From the NCBI GenBank assembly GCA_024235915.1, contig JACKLO010000019.1, positions 77,970-141,969 of the forward strand: a stretch of 64,000 nucleotides of DNA, written 5' to 3'. The DNA comes from Burkholderiaceae bacterium (lineage in GTDB: Bacteria; Pseudomonadota; Gammaproteobacteria; Burkholderiales; Burkholderiaceae_C). This document shows positions 40,298 to 49,297 of this stretch, one piece after another (within the stretch, counting starts at the first letter, position 1; the number at the start of each line of letters is the position of its first letter). The notes under the pieces were generated by a model. That model worked only from the letters and a program-made list of their open reading frames with translations, was not told the DNA's origin and did no database searches. A program made the translations under genes and the position numbers.

Positions 40298-42835
40298 TCA
40301 GCGCTGCAGGGGGGGCTTGGCTGTCGGCACCTGCCGGGTGTGCAACGCCTGCAGTGCCGAAGTTGCGGTCCGCCGCAAGGCGCTCTGTGGCCTCATGCTG
40401 GGCATGGACGTTGCGGGCAGGCCCTGGTTGAAGACGATCTGCGGCCCGGGGAGCAGCAATTCCGGCAGACCGTCGCCGTCCAGGTCCGCGACGCGCAAGG
40501 CCCGGGTCGGCCCGAATCCCTCGGGGCCGCGGAAGCTCTCCATCGGCAGGAAGCTGCCGTCCACGGTCTGCCGGTGCACCAGGATGACCCCGGGCGATGT
40601 CGACAGGTAGCCGACGACGTCGGCATGCCCGTTGCCGTCCAGGTCGGTCACGAGAAGCTGCGACGAGCCCAGCGTGCTGGCAATGGCGCGCGGCGCCTCG
40701 AGCCGACCGTCGGCGCCCTGGCGGTACCAGGACACGGCCTGTTGGCCCGGGTCATGCACGAGCAGGTCCTGCCGACCATCACCGTCGAGATCGGCGATGG
40801 CCAGCGGCGTCTGCCCGAAACTGCCCGACAGCCGCTGGTACTGTGGTGCGGCAAAGCTGCCATCCGCCTGCTGGTAGCTGATGCCGAGCGCGAAATCGAG
40901 ATCCCCCTGGCCGCTGCTCGACACCAGCTCCGCGCGCCCGTCGCCGTCGAGGTCGCCGATCGCGAGATCACCGTAGCCGTTGCTGAACAGCGGCACCGGC
41001 AGGCCGACACCGAAACTGAAGCCAGGGCCCTGGCGCCAGACCGTCACCGTGTCGTGCGACCACGACGAGCCGACGATGTCGAGCCGCCCGTCGCCATCGA
41101 GATCAGCGACACGGGCCTCGCTCACCTGCGTGTCCTCGAGCAGCCGCCGTTCGCTGAACTGCCCGTCCGCGCTTTGCAGGATCAGCTCGACCCCACAGCC
41201 GCTGGCCGCCACGATGTCCGGCCGCCCGTCGGCATTCATGTCCACCACGTTCAGGTCATTGAGCCCACCGCAGCCCTCATCTCGCGGTGGCATCGCGTAG
41301 CGGCGCGAGGCGGCGAAGCTGCCGTCGGCCTGCTGCAGGCGCACATCCAGCGCCATCGGCGTCTCGTCGATCCATCCCATCAGGTCGAGCCTGCCGTCGC
41401 CATCGATGTCGGCGGCCGCCACCTGCCGGCTGACCGGCCCGGGCAGCGCCTGCGGGTACGACAGCAGGCCCTGGACGGTACGGAAGACCAGGGGCGTCGA
41501 GGTGGCCGACAGGTTGCCGCGCGCGTCCGCGAGTCCGTTGCCGATCGACACCGTGTAGGTCCGGCCCAGTGCCAGTTCCTGGCGTGGCCTGATCTGCACC
41601 GTGCGGGCGTCGACGGCAGTCACGTCGGCCGGGACCGTGTTGTCGAATTCGTCCGCCAGCGTGATGTTGGCCTCGGTGACGGTGCCGGGGTTCAGGTCCT
41701 CGTCGAAGGTCAGCGTCAGTGTCGGCAGGCGGGGCACGTCGTTGGCGCCAGAGGCGGGGGTCGATCCGATGACGTGTGGGCCGCTGATGTCGACATCGAA
41801 GTGCCAGGTCGCAGGCACTGCCGCGTTGCCCAGCACATCGGTGGCCCGGCTGGTCAGCGACAGCGTGTAGCGACCGCTGCCCAGCGTATTGAAGTAAAGG
41901 TTGAACGCCGTGGCCGAGCCCGACCGGTTCCAGGTGCCGTCGATTGCTGTGCCATCCGGCCGCCTCAGGACGAGGCCGCCGTCGTTCAGGGTCGCGAGTG
42001 CGACGGGTTCGTCGAACCGAACCTGGACCTGCGAGGTCAGCCCGGCGACGGCCCCGGCCGCGGGCGTGCTGCCGATCACGGCAGGAGGCCGCGATTCCGA
42101 TCGTGTGCCGCCCACCGCATACCGCAGCAGATTGCGCTGGGTTGTCGCGCGAGCACCATCGATGACCGTCTCGGCCGTCTCGCGCACGAGCCCCACGCCG
42201 GGCGCCAGCCACTGGTGCACCGTGGTGACCACCTCGACGTCGCCCAACGAGGACAGGCTGGCACTCAGCCGCAGCACGAGCTGGACCTGTGTGCAGCCTG
42301 CGAACACGCCTGCGGGCACATCGACCGTGGCGGGTGCCAGCCCGGTCTGATCGACGCGCAAGCGCATCGCATCGGGCTGCCCGTCCTCGTCGAGGTCGTA
42401 GCCCGCCGCGACGGTGCGATCCACCAGCACGTGGGTCTCGCCCTCGCGCACCGGCAGCTTCAGCGTCGTCAACGCGCCGAATGCCACCGCCACCGGGTCG
42501 TCGGGGTCGGGCAGTTCAGCGATGGCCGCATCGTCTTTCAGGACCAGTGTTTCCGACGTGCCGCCGGACTCCAGATCGGTCTCGAGCACGACCCGCACGA
42601 CCTGCCCTTGCACGTCCCGAGTTTCGGTGACCTCGGTCAACTGCAGCCGACCCTCCTCGTCGCCGTAGAGCCAGCGGTCGCCCACCGCCAGCGGCATCGG
42701 GTCGCCCGCGGCCGGAGGCGGGATGGGGTTGCCCGGTGCGGTGGCGTCGCCGCCGCCACCACCACCGCAGGCGACCAGCAGTGGCAGCAGGAACAGAGCG
42801 GCGCGCAGGCCGGCAGGCATGCAGGGCAGAGGCAT
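40298..42835 (-). CDS. Large lipoprotein with Ig-like (SbsA) domains and FG-GAP/VCBS repeats
   Basis: An 845-residue secreted protein with lipobox LLVACGGGGGG. After an N-terminal region (about 45-260) come two bacterial Ig-like SbsA domains, each beginning IGSTPA (VIGSTPAAGAV and VIGSTPASGANDVPRLPTLTLTFDE). The C-terminal half has about seven FG-GAP type repeats with calcium-binding loops such as DIDGDGRLDLMG, DMNADGRPDIVAA and DLDGDGLPELLLP, which would build a beta-propeller. It is likely a surface adhesion or polymer-binding protein. Neighbouring redox genes give no obvious functional link. ATG at 42820 is an alternative start. Confidence 0.85.
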   Translation of the reverse strand: MPLPCMPAGLRAALFLLPLLVACGGGGGGDATAPGNPIPPPAAGDPMPLAVGDRWLYGDEEGRLQLTEVTETRDVQGQVVRVVLETDLESGGTSETLVLKDDAAIAELPDPDDPVAVAFGALTTLKLPVREGETHVLVDRTVAAGYDLDEDGQPDAMRLRVDQTGLAPATVDVPAGVFAGCTQVQLVLRLSASLSSLGDVEVVTTVHQWLAPGVGLVRETAETVIDGARATTQRNLLRYAVGGTRSESRPPAVIGSTPAAGAVAGLTSQVQVRFDEPVALATLNDGGLVLRRPDGTAIDGTWNRSGSATAFNLYFNTLGSGRYTLSLTSRATDVLGNAAVPATWHFDVDISGPHVIGSTPASGANDVPRLPTLTLTFDEDLNPGTVTEANITLADEFDNTVPADVTAVDARTVQIRPRQELALGRTYTVSIGNGLADARGNLSATSTPLVFRTVQGLLSYPQALPGPVSRQVAAADIDGDGRLDLMGWIDETPMALDVRLQQADGSFAASRRYAMPPRDEGCGGLNDLNVVDMNADGRPDIVAASGCGVELILQSADGQFSERRLLEDTQVSEARVADLDGDGRLDIVGSSWSHDTVTVWRQGPGFSFGVGLPVPLFSNGYGDLAIGDLDGDGRAELVSSSGQGDLDFALGISYQQADGSFAAPQYQRLSGSFGQTPLAIADLDGDGRQDLLVHDPGQQAVSWYRQGADGRLEAPRAIASTLGSSQLLVTDLDGNGHADVVGYLSTSPGVILVHRQTVDGSFLPMESFRGPEGFGPTRALRVADLDGDGLPELLLPGPQIVFNQGLPATSMPSMRPQSALRRTATSALQALHTRQVPTAKPPLQR

Positions 42836-42963
42836 CAGGCATCACCAGGCAAGGGTCCGATGGCTGACGATTCTGCATGCTGCCGCTGCTGCAGGTTCAG
42901 CCGCGGCGGCAGCCACGGGGTAGCCACCACCGATCAAGTGCCGCCGATGGGCGGAATCCTGGG

Positions 42964-44274
42964 CTAGGCCAACTGCGCCGCCACCAGTTCCAGCAGGCTT
43001 TCGGGCGACTTGGCCCACTTCGCATGGCGGGCGCCCTGTTCCAGCGTGATCCGGCATTGGCCGCAGCTGGTCAGGAAGTGCTCGGCCCCGGTGGCGTCCA
43101 CCTGCTGCTGCTTGAGCGCAAAGACCTTGTGGCGCAACGGTGCGGCGCGGAGGTTGGAGACCACGCCGCCGCCACCGCCGCAGCACAGGCCGGTGGTGCC
43201 ATGCTGCGCCAGTTCACGCAGTTCGAAACCCAGTGCCGCGATGATGCGGCGGGCCGCAGCTTCCAGCCCGCCACGGCGCACGATCTGGCAGGGGTCGTGG
43301 AAGGTGGCGCTGGTCGGGTCGACCTTGTTCACCCGGATGCGGCCGCTGGTGATCAGTTCGTCCAGGAACTCCGTCATGTGCACCACGCGCACCGGCAGCG
43401 CGCTGCCGTACCAGCGGGCGGCCTCCCAGCGCGCCGCGCCATAGGCGTGGCCGCACTCGGGCAGCAGCACGGTCTTGGCGCCGATCTTCACCGCGGTGTC
43501 GATGAGGGCGCGGGTGAGCTTCTCCTGCAGTTCCAGGTCGCCGTTGGTGAAACCGATGTTGGAGGCGTCGAAGCCTTCGCTGTGCATCGTCCAGCGCACA
43601 CCGGCACGGTTGAGCACCTTGGCCGCCGCGGCCAGCGCACCCGTGTGCTCGCCCAGCTCCGCCGGCGCGGCGGTGACCAGCACGTCGGCCTGTGCGAGGT
43701 TGCAGGGGATGTCCACGCCGTGTTCCTGCGCCGTCTCGGCCAGGATGTCGGCCAGGTCATCGCCCGGCGTGGCGGTGCTGTTCCACTGGCGTGCGGTGCG
43801 GTCCATCAGCGCCAGCCGGTCCGGCATCAGGCCGGCCTGGTACATGCCATGGCGGGCCTCCTTGACCAGCTCGGCAATGTCGATGCCCATGGGGCAGGCC
43901 AGGGTGCAGCGGCCGCACATGTTGCAACTGTCGTACAGCAGCTCCTGCCACTGCTGCAGTTCCTCGATCGTCGGCGCCTTGACGAGGCCCAGCGCACGCA
44001 CCAGCGGCGCCAGCGCGCTGGCTTCGCGAAGGTAGGTGCGGCGGAAGGGCTCGAGCTTGAGCGCCGGCGTGTACTTGGCGTCCCCGGTGGCCAGGTAGAA
44101 CTGGCAGGCCTGGGCACACAGGCCGCAATGCACGCAGGCTTCCATGTGCAGGGCGGAGGTGCGGCCGAACTGGCTGGCGAAGCTCTGCATCGCCTGGGCA
44201 ACACGTTCCTGGTCAGGGCAGTCACCTTGCTGGTCGAAGCCCGGGCGGGCCGCGGCGGTGGCGGTGGCATTCAT
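42964..44274 (-). CDS. DsrK/HdrD-like iron-sulfur heterodisulfide-reductase-type subunit (paralogue)
   Basis: A 436-residue cytoplasmic protein with two [4Fe-4S] motifs (CVHCGLCAQAC and CNMCGRCTLACP) and two CCG-type cysteine-rich domains (FHDPCQIVRRGG, LCCGGGGGVVS, SCGQCRITL), the layout of HdrD, DsrK and TmcB. In DsrMK it links quinone chemistry in the membrane to thiol/disulfide chemistry in the cytoplasm. It is distinct from the dsrK at 58.7 kb (510 residues). The start overlaps the membrane-subunit stop (ATGA). A short stem (CCGCC/GGCGG, 42941-42954) follows the gene. Confidence 0.87.
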   Translation of the reverse strand: MNATATAAARPGFDQQGDCPDQERVAQAMQSFASQFGRTSALHMEACVHCGLCAQACQFYLATGDAKYTPALKLEPFRRTYLREASALAPLVRALGLVKAPTIEELQQWQELLYDSCNMCGRCTLACPMGIDIAELVKEARHGMYQAGLMPDRLALMDRTARQWNSTATPGDDLADILAETAQEHGVDIPCNLAQADVLVTAAPAELGEHTGALAAAAKVLNRAGVRWTMHSEGFDASNIGFTNGDLELQEKLTRALIDTAVKIGAKTVLLPECGHAYGAARWEAARWYGSALPVRVVHMTEFLDELITSGRIRVNKVDPTSATFHDPCQIVRRGGLEAAARRIIAALGFELRELAQHGTTGLCCGGGGGVVSNLRAAPLRHKVFALKQQQVDATGAEHFLTSCGQCRITLEQGARHAKWAKSPESLLELVAAQLA

Positions 44275-44954
44275 GCGCGGACTCCCCGGTGGCTGAAGCG
44301 GCGGCCGGTGGCAGCGCGCGACAGCGGGAACAGCACGGCGTGCATCAGCTTGCCGAACGGGAACCAGACCAGCAGCAGTTCCAGCGACAACAGGTGCACG
44401 GCCAGCGGCAGGCGGTAGAGCACGGCGTCGCGGGCCAGGATCTGCGCCGACGGTTCGCTGGCGACGGCCATGCCAGTGGCGAACGGCAGGAAGGTGACCA
44501 CCCAGGTGAGGTAGTCGTCGCCGCTGGACAGGCGTCGCCGCACCGGGTCGTCGAGCCGGCTCCACAGCGCAAACAGCAGGGCATAGATCACCGCGGCGGC
44601 CGACAGGTACATCACCGCGTCGGGCAAGGCCGGCCAGCCCAGGCCCAGGTGACGGTGGATGAAGTCGATGTGGGGCGCGTAGGCCAGGAACACCAGGGCC
44701 AGGCCGATGTGCAGCACGTAGCCGTTGACGGTGATGACCAGGGCGTTGTCGCCGAAGGCGCGGCGCGGCCACAGACCACGCACGATGGCCCGTCCTGCGC
44801 CGGTCAGGGGTCCGGGGGCGCCTTCGCGGGGCGGTGAGCGATCGGCCTGCGACGGCAGCCGCCACAGCCCCCACAGGCGCCAGGCCACCCCGAGCACGAA
44901 CACCGCGGCCGACAGCACCAGCCCGGGGCCGCGGGCAAAGTCAAGCAGATCCAT
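44271..44954 (-). CDS. DsrM/NarI-like membrane cytochrome b subunit (paralogue)
   Basis: A 227-residue integral membrane protein with about five helices and His residues placed as heme ligands (NGYVLHIGLALVFLAYAPHIDFIHRH, LPLAVHLLSLELLLVWFPFGKLMHAV), like NarI and DsrM. It would oxidise or reduce quinone and exchange electrons with the DsrK-like partner encoded next. The start at 44954 has GAGGTGG just upstream; a longer frame to 45044 would enter the promoter region. The unit is divergent from a GAF sensor kinase/response regulator pair and has an FNR/FixK-like palindrome upstream. Confidence 0.85.
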   Translation of the reverse strand: MDLLDFARGPGLVLSAAVFVLGVAWRLWGLWRLPSQADRSPPREGAPGPLTGAGRAIVRGLWPRRAFGDNALVITVNGYVLHIGLALVFLAYAPHIDFIHRHLGLGWPALPDAVMYLSAAAVIYALLFALWSRLDDPVRRRLSSGDDYLTWVVTFLPFATGMAVASEPSAQILARDAVLYRLPLAVHLLSLELLLVWFPFGKLMHAVLFPLSRAATGRRFSHRGVRA

Positions 44955-45021
44955 TGCCACCTCACTGCCGGGAACCACCGCCCCGGCAGTGCACACCTTA
45001 GGCGCCGCGGTCGTCGTTCGA

Positions 45022-45035
45022 TTGACGCGTGTCAA
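45022..45035 (-). promoter_or_regulatory. FNR/FixK-like palindrome upstream of the DsrMK-like operon
   Basis: TTGAC-GCGT-GTCAA is a perfect 14-bp palindrome close to FNR (TTGAT-N4-ATCAA) and FixK-type boxes. On the minus strand a -10-like TAAGGT (45000-44995) is placed so that the box centre would lie at about -41. It is in the 208-bp divergent gap with the sensor kinase gene; that gap also holds a TACCTAGGT-like palindrome near 45059, function unknown. Confidence 0.5.
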
Positions 45036-45162
45036 CAAGTGCACAGGCTGCGGATAGATACCTAGGTGGGTGTCGGGATCCTCCGGTGGTCAAGCGCCTC
45101 GGAACGGCGTCCAATGCGGTCTGGCTGCCCCGGAATGGCCCGGGTCATGCTCGCCCCTGCCA

Positions 45163-46329
45163 ATGTCCGTCCACGATCCGTCCTCCGTCACCTCGCCTTC
45201 CGGCCATCCCGCGCTGCTGGCGCAGATCACGGCCGACCTGGCCGGCGGGGGGGACCCCACCGCGCTGCTGCGCCGCTTCCTGCCCCAGGTGGTGGCGGTC
45301 TGCGGTGCCGAGGCGGGCGCCATGCGGGTGCGCGCCGCCGATGGCCGGGGTTTCGACCTGGTGGCCGACCAGGGTCTGCCGCCGGACCTGCGCCTGCTGG
45401 AGATGGCGGTGGAGGTCGATTGCGGCGTCTGCGGTGCGGTGGCCGGCTCGCTGGAGGTGCGCTGGGCCGACGCCGGCAACGCCTGTGCGCGCCGGCACCC
45501 GCACCCGTTCTTCGCCCAGCCTGGCCGCCGCGTGCTGGCGGTGCCGCTGGCGCACCGCGGCCGTGTCCTGGGCGTGTGCAGCCTGTTCTTTGCCTCTGGC
45601 GGCGACGTCAGCGCGCAGGTGAGCGCCCTGCTCAAGACCCTGGGCGAGGTGATCGGGCTGGCCCTGCACGGGGCTCACATGGAGGCGCAAGCGCTGCAGG
45701 CGGCCGTGGTGGCCGAGCGCCAGATGATGGCCGCCGAGGTGCACGACGCCATTGCACAGACCCTGTCGTTCGCCAAGATGCGGCTGCCGTTGCTGGCCGC
45801 CGCGGTGGACACCGGTGACCGCGAGTCCGCGCGACGCTACATCGGCGACCTGCGCAGCGCTGTCGGCCAGGCCCATGGTGACCTGCGCAACGTGCTGTCC
45901 CACCTGCGCGATCCGGTGGATTCGCCCGATCTGCGCCACGTGCTCGAAGCCAGCCGCCATGCCCTGCGTGAACAGGCCGCGGTGGCGCTGGAGGTGCACG
46001 ACGCGGCGCCCGGCCTGCAGCTGCCGCCGACGCAGGCGCACCAGGTGCAGCGCATCGTGCAGGAGGCGCTGAACAACGTGGCCCGCCATGCCGGCGCGCA
46101 GCACGCGTGGCTGACCATCGAACGCCACGACGGCGACCTCGAGATCCGCGTCGACGACGATGGCCGCGGCCTGCCCGACTGCCCGCCAGGCACCGACGAG
46201 CGCCATTACGGCCTGGACATCATGCGCCAGCGCGCGGCCTTGCTGGGCGGTGAACTGCAGGTCGCCCGGCGGCAGGAGGGCGGCACCTGCGTGCGTCTGC
46301 AGTTCCCGGTGGATGGAGCCGCGGCATGA
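45163..46329 (+). CDS. Soluble GAF-domain sensor histidine kinase (NarX/NreB-type)
   Basis: A 388-residue kinase without membrane helices. A GAF-like domain (about 15-175) holds Cys47, Cys87, Cys90, Cys108 and Cys139, a set that could bind an iron-sulfur cluster or sense thiol redox state as NreB does with a different domain. It is followed by a HisKA_3 phosphoacceptor (AEVHDAIAQTLSFAKMRL, His194) and an HATPase domain (IVQEALNNVARHAGA, DDDGRGLPD, HYGLDIMRQRAALLGG). It is coupled to its response regulator by an ATGA overlap and divergent from the DsrMK-like operon, its likely target. Confidence 0.87.
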   Translation: MSVHDPSSVTSPSGHPALLAQITADLAGGGDPTALLRRFLPQVVAVCGAEAGAMRVRAADGRGFDLVADQGLPPDLRLLEMAVEVDCGVCGAVAGSLEVRWADAGNACARRHPHPFFAQPGRRVLAVPLAHRGRVLGVCSLFFASGGDVSAQVSALLKTLGEVIGLALHGAHMEAQALQAAVVAERQMMAAEVHDAIAQTLSFAKMRLPLLAAAVDTGDRESARRYIGDLRSAVGQAHGDLRNVLSHLRDPVDSPDLRHVLEASRHALREQAAVALEVHDAAPGLQLPPTQAHQVQRIVQEALNNVARHAGAQHAWLTIERHDGDLEIRVDDDGRGLPDCPPGTDERHYGLDIMRQRAALLGGELQVARRQEGGTCVRLQFPVDGAAA

Positions 46330-47006
46330 CGGCGCCGGCAGCCACCCCGCTGCGCCTGGTGCTGGTCGACGACCACGCGCTGTGCCGCACCGGCCTGACC
46401 GACCTGCTGCACCACCGCGGCGGCATGCAGGTGCTGGCCGCGCTGTCCGACCCCGACGAGGTGGTGCGTGTGCTGCGCGAGCAGCGGCCCGACCTGGTGG
46501 TGCTGGACCTGCGCATGCCGGCCATCGACGGCCTGACCCTGCTGCGCCGGTTGCGCGCCGAAGGCGTGGACACGCCGGCCATGATCCTGACCATGAGCGA
46601 CGCCGAGACCGACCTGTCGGCGGCGCTGCGCCTGGGTGTGCGCGGCTACCTGCTCAAGGACATGGAGCCGGAGGTCGTGATCGGCTCCATCGAGCGCTGT
46701 GCGCGCGGCGAACTGGTGGTCGCGCCGGCGATGACGCTCAAGCTTGCCCGCCTGCTCGAGGGCGGCCCGTCGGCCGGGGCCGACCGCCGTGGCCTGCTGG
46801 CGTCGCTGACGGAGCGCGAGCGCGAGATCCTGGACCACCTGGCGCGCGGCGAGAGCAACAAGACCATCGCCCGCGCGCTGGACATCAGCCACGACACCGT
46901 GAAGCTGCACGTGCGCCACATCCTGGCCAAGCTGAACCTCAGCTCGCGCGTCGAGGCGGCGGTGTTCGCGGTGGAGGCGCGCAGCGACCCGGAGGTGCTG
47001 CGCTAG
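46326..47006 (+). CDS. NarL/NreC-type response regulator
   Basis: A 226-residue regulator with an N-terminal receiver domain (LVLVDDHALCRTG, phospho-Asp in VVLDLRMPAIDG, MILTMSD, GYLLKDMEPE) and a C-terminal LuxR-type DNA-binding domain (LTEREREILDHLARGESNKTIARALDISHDTVKLHVRHIL). It is the partner of the GAF sensor kinase whose stop overlaps its ATG. The combination controls anaerobic or nitrate respiration in other bacteria; here the adjacent DsrMK-like operon is the best candidate target. Confidence 0.9.
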   Translation: MTAPAATPLRLVLVDDHALCRTGLTDLLHHRGGMQVLAALSDPDEVVRVLREQRPDLVVLDLRMPAIDGLTLLRRLRAEGVDTPAMILTMSDAETDLSAALRLGVRGYLLKDMEPEVVIGSIERCARGELVVAPAMTLKLARLLEGGPSAGADRRGLLASLTEREREILDHLARGESNKTIARALDISHDTVKLHVRHILAKLNLSSRVEAAVFAVEARSDPEVLR

Positions 47007-47039
47007 TTCGCGAGCCCGCCGTGGCGCCGCTGGAAGGGG

Positions 47040-47909
47040 TCAGCGCGCGAGCGTGCTGGAGTCCCATTGGTCGCGCAAGCGCTGGTCGCGCGCCGCCTCA
47101 GCATCCACCGAGTCGGGTGGCAGCAGCTTCAGGCACTCCGCCAGCGGCAGGGCCTCGGTCGCTGCCGGCGGGGCCGGTGCCGCGCCCGGTGGCGTTGAGC
47201 GCCCATCCCAGACGAAGGGGTTGCGGAAGGGTGCCGGCTCCGGCTCGCAATCGTGGCGGTAGAGCGGCGTGTCGTCGGACGCAAACGGGGTGAAGGCGAT
47301 CGTGCGCTCGAACACCAGCGGCCGGCCGGTGGGGGTGGGCGGCAAGGGCGGCATGGCCTCGATGGCGGCACGCGCGCGCTGCTCGGCCACGTCGGAGGTC
47401 GACCACAGCGTGTCGAGCCTCACCAGGCGGCCGTCGGGCCCGATCTCCACGCGAAAGCGCACCTGGCCCTGGTCCGGCCCCGCCACGGCCGTGCCCATCA
47501 TGCTGCGCACCTGCTGGCCCCAGTGGTACCGGTAGCCCTTGCTGTTCTTCAGCGGGTAGCGGGCGGCGAAGGCCCATTCCTCGGCGGTGGGCGCGGCGGG
47601 CGCGACCTGGGTGGCGGGAAGGCGGGCTTCCGCCGGCAGCTGGGCTGAGGGTGTGCTGAGGCTTGTCGGCGGTGCGGCCGGTTGCGGCGCGGATGACGTG
47701 GGGATGTCCGGCGTCAGCCGCACTGTCGTCATCGGCAATGGCGCTGGCGATGGCACTGCTGGCGGCGGCACTGTCGCCGCCTGGCGCCCCGCCATCGTCA
47801 GCAGCAGCGCCGCGTGCACGGCCAGCGAAACGCCGACCGCCAGGCCGATCGCCTGGACGGCCGGCAGGCGCGCCGCATGATCCGGCGGCTCGATCAGGCC
47901 GACCGCCAT
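47040..47909 (-). CDS. TonB-domain-like periplasmic protein with N-terminal membrane anchor
   Basis: A 289-residue protein with one N-terminal membrane helix (AIGLAVGVSLAVHAALLLTMAG), a Pro-rich linker (about 45-120) and a C-terminal TonB-like fold (GQVRFRVEIGPDGRLVRLDTLWSTSDVAEQRARAAIEAMPPLPPTPTGRPLVFERTIAF). TonB proteins carry proton-motive energy to outer-membrane receptors, but ExbB/ExbD are absent here and the C-terminus is unusually long and Cys-containing (HDCEPEPAP, LAECLKLL). ATG at 47909 overlaps the end of the MATE gene by 16 bp. It is convergent with the response regulator gene. Confidence 0.72.
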   Translation of the reverse strand: MAVGLIEPPDHAARLPAVQAIGLAVGVSLAVHAALLLTMAGRQAATVPPPAVPSPAPLPMTTVRLTPDIPTSSAPQPAAPPTSLSTPSAQLPAEARLPATQVAPAAPTAEEWAFAARYPLKNSKGYRYHWGQQVRSMMGTAVAGPDQGQVRFRVEIGPDGRLVRLDTLWSTSDVAEQRARAAIEAMPPLPPTPTGRPLVFERTIAFTPFASDDTPLYRHDCEPEPAPFRNPFVWDGRSTPPGAAPAPPAATEALPLAECLKLLPPDSVDAEAARDQRLRDQWDSSTLAR

Positions 47910-49297
47910 GGCATCACCGGCCAGCGCAGCGGCCCGAACCACGCGCCACCGGCGATCGTGCTGAGGTTGACTGCGCCGTACACCACCAGGGCGACCGCCT
48001 GCGCAGCGAAGACGCCGGCGAGGCCGCCGCCCCAGTGCACGGCGGCCAGGCCACCGGCGGTGGCCACACCCAGGCGGCACAGGTTGCCGATCACCGGCCA
48101 GCGCAGCTGACCCGCACCCTGCGACGCGAAGTACAGCACCAGCCCGAGCCCGAAGAAGCCGTACAGCGGCCCCACGGTGCGCAGGTAGCTGCTGCCTGCC
48201 GCCAGCATGGCCGGGTCATGGTCGAACAGCGTGAGCCAGGCGTGGGGGAAGGCCGCCGCCGACAGGCCGATGGCCTCAGTCATCGCGAAGGCCAGGGCGG
48301 CGCCGGTCCACGCGGCGCGCAACGCACGCTCACGTTGGCCGGCCCCGATGCAGGTGCCCACCATCGCGATCAGCGGCGCGCCCAGACCGAAGACCAGCGG
48401 CACCAGCAGGTATTCCAGCCGCGTGGCCGTGCCATAGCCGGCGATGGCTGCGGTGCCGAAGGCGCCGACCAGCGCGGTGCCGATCACGATCACCAGGCTG
48501 GTCGACAACGTGGACACGGTGCCCAGCAGGCCCACGCGCAGGATGTCGGTGAACAGCGCGGTGCGCCAGACCAGGCCGCGCAGGCGGGGCTGCAGCGCGC
48601 TGCGGCCGGCCCACAGCCAGGCCGCCAGCCAGGCGCTGCCAACCGCGTAGAAGCCCAGCAGCGCCACGGCGCCGCCGGCGATGCCCAGGCCGGGCCAGGT
48701 GCCCCAGCCAAAGATCAGCAGCGGCGACACCGGCACCAACACCACCGTGCCCAGCACCGTCACCAGCGCTGGCATGGCCATGTGGCCGGTGCCGCGGATG
48801 ATGGCCGACAGGGCGTTGAACCACCAGATCAGCACGGCGCCGCCGAACACCCAGCCGGAATAGGCGAGTGCAGCTTCCAGCGCGGTGCCGCGCCCACCCA
48901 TGGCCGTGTACAGCCAGCGCCCGCCACCGATCACCGCCAGCATGAAGGCGAGGCCGAACAGCGTGGCGATCAGCAGCGCGTGGCCCACCAGGGCATTGGC
49001 ATCGTCGCGGCGGCGTGCGCCGAGTGCGCGGGCGATGGCCGAGGCGATGCCGCCGCCCATGGCGCCGGCCGAGGTCATCTGCATCAGCATGACCATCGGG
49101 AACACCAGGGCCATGCCGGCCAGTGCGTCCGTGCCCAGGCGGCCGACGAAGTAGGTCTCGATCAGGCCGGCCGCGGCCTGGGCCAGCATCACCAGCACGT
49201 TGGGGGCCCCCAGGCGCAGCAGCGTGCGCGTGATCGGGCCTTCCAGCAGTTCGCGCGTGCGCGGGTCCAGAGTGCCGGCGGTGCGCTCAGCGGGCAT
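47894..49297 (-). CDS. MATE-family multidrug/organic cation exporter
   Basis: A 467-residue membrane protein with 12 predicted helices in two similar halves (GAPNVLVMLAQAAAGLIETYFVGRLG in the first, RVGLLGTVSTLSTSLVIVIGTALVGAFGTAAIAGYG in the second), typical of MATE antiporters. It would expel drugs or cationic metabolites using Na+ or H+. The ATG at 49297 lies inside the end of the MarR gene (11-bp overlap), so regulator and pump are co-translated, a common arrangement for MarR-controlled exporters. Confidence 0.9.
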   Translation of the reverse strand: MPAERTAGTLDPRTRELLEGPITRTLLRLGAPNVLVMLAQAAAGLIETYFVGRLGTDALAGMALVFPMVMLMQMTSAGAMGGGIASAIARALGARRRDDANALVGHALLIATLFGLAFMLAVIGGGRWLYTAMGGRGTALEAALAYSGWVFGGAVLIWWFNALSAIIRGTGHMAMPALVTVLGTVVLVPVSPLLIFGWGTWPGLGIAGGAVALLGFYAVGSAWLAAWLWAGRSALQPRLRGLVWRTALFTDILRVGLLGTVSTLSTSLVIVIGTALVGAFGTAAIAGYGTATRLEYLLVPLVFGLGAPLIAMVGTCIGAGQRERALRAAWTGAALAFAMTEAIGLSAAAFPHAWLTLFDHDPAMLAAGSSYLRTVGPLYGFFGLGLVLYFASQGAGQLRWPVIGNLCRLGVATAGGLAAVHWGGGLAGVFAAQAVALVVYGAVNLSTIAGGAWFGPLRWPVMPWRSA

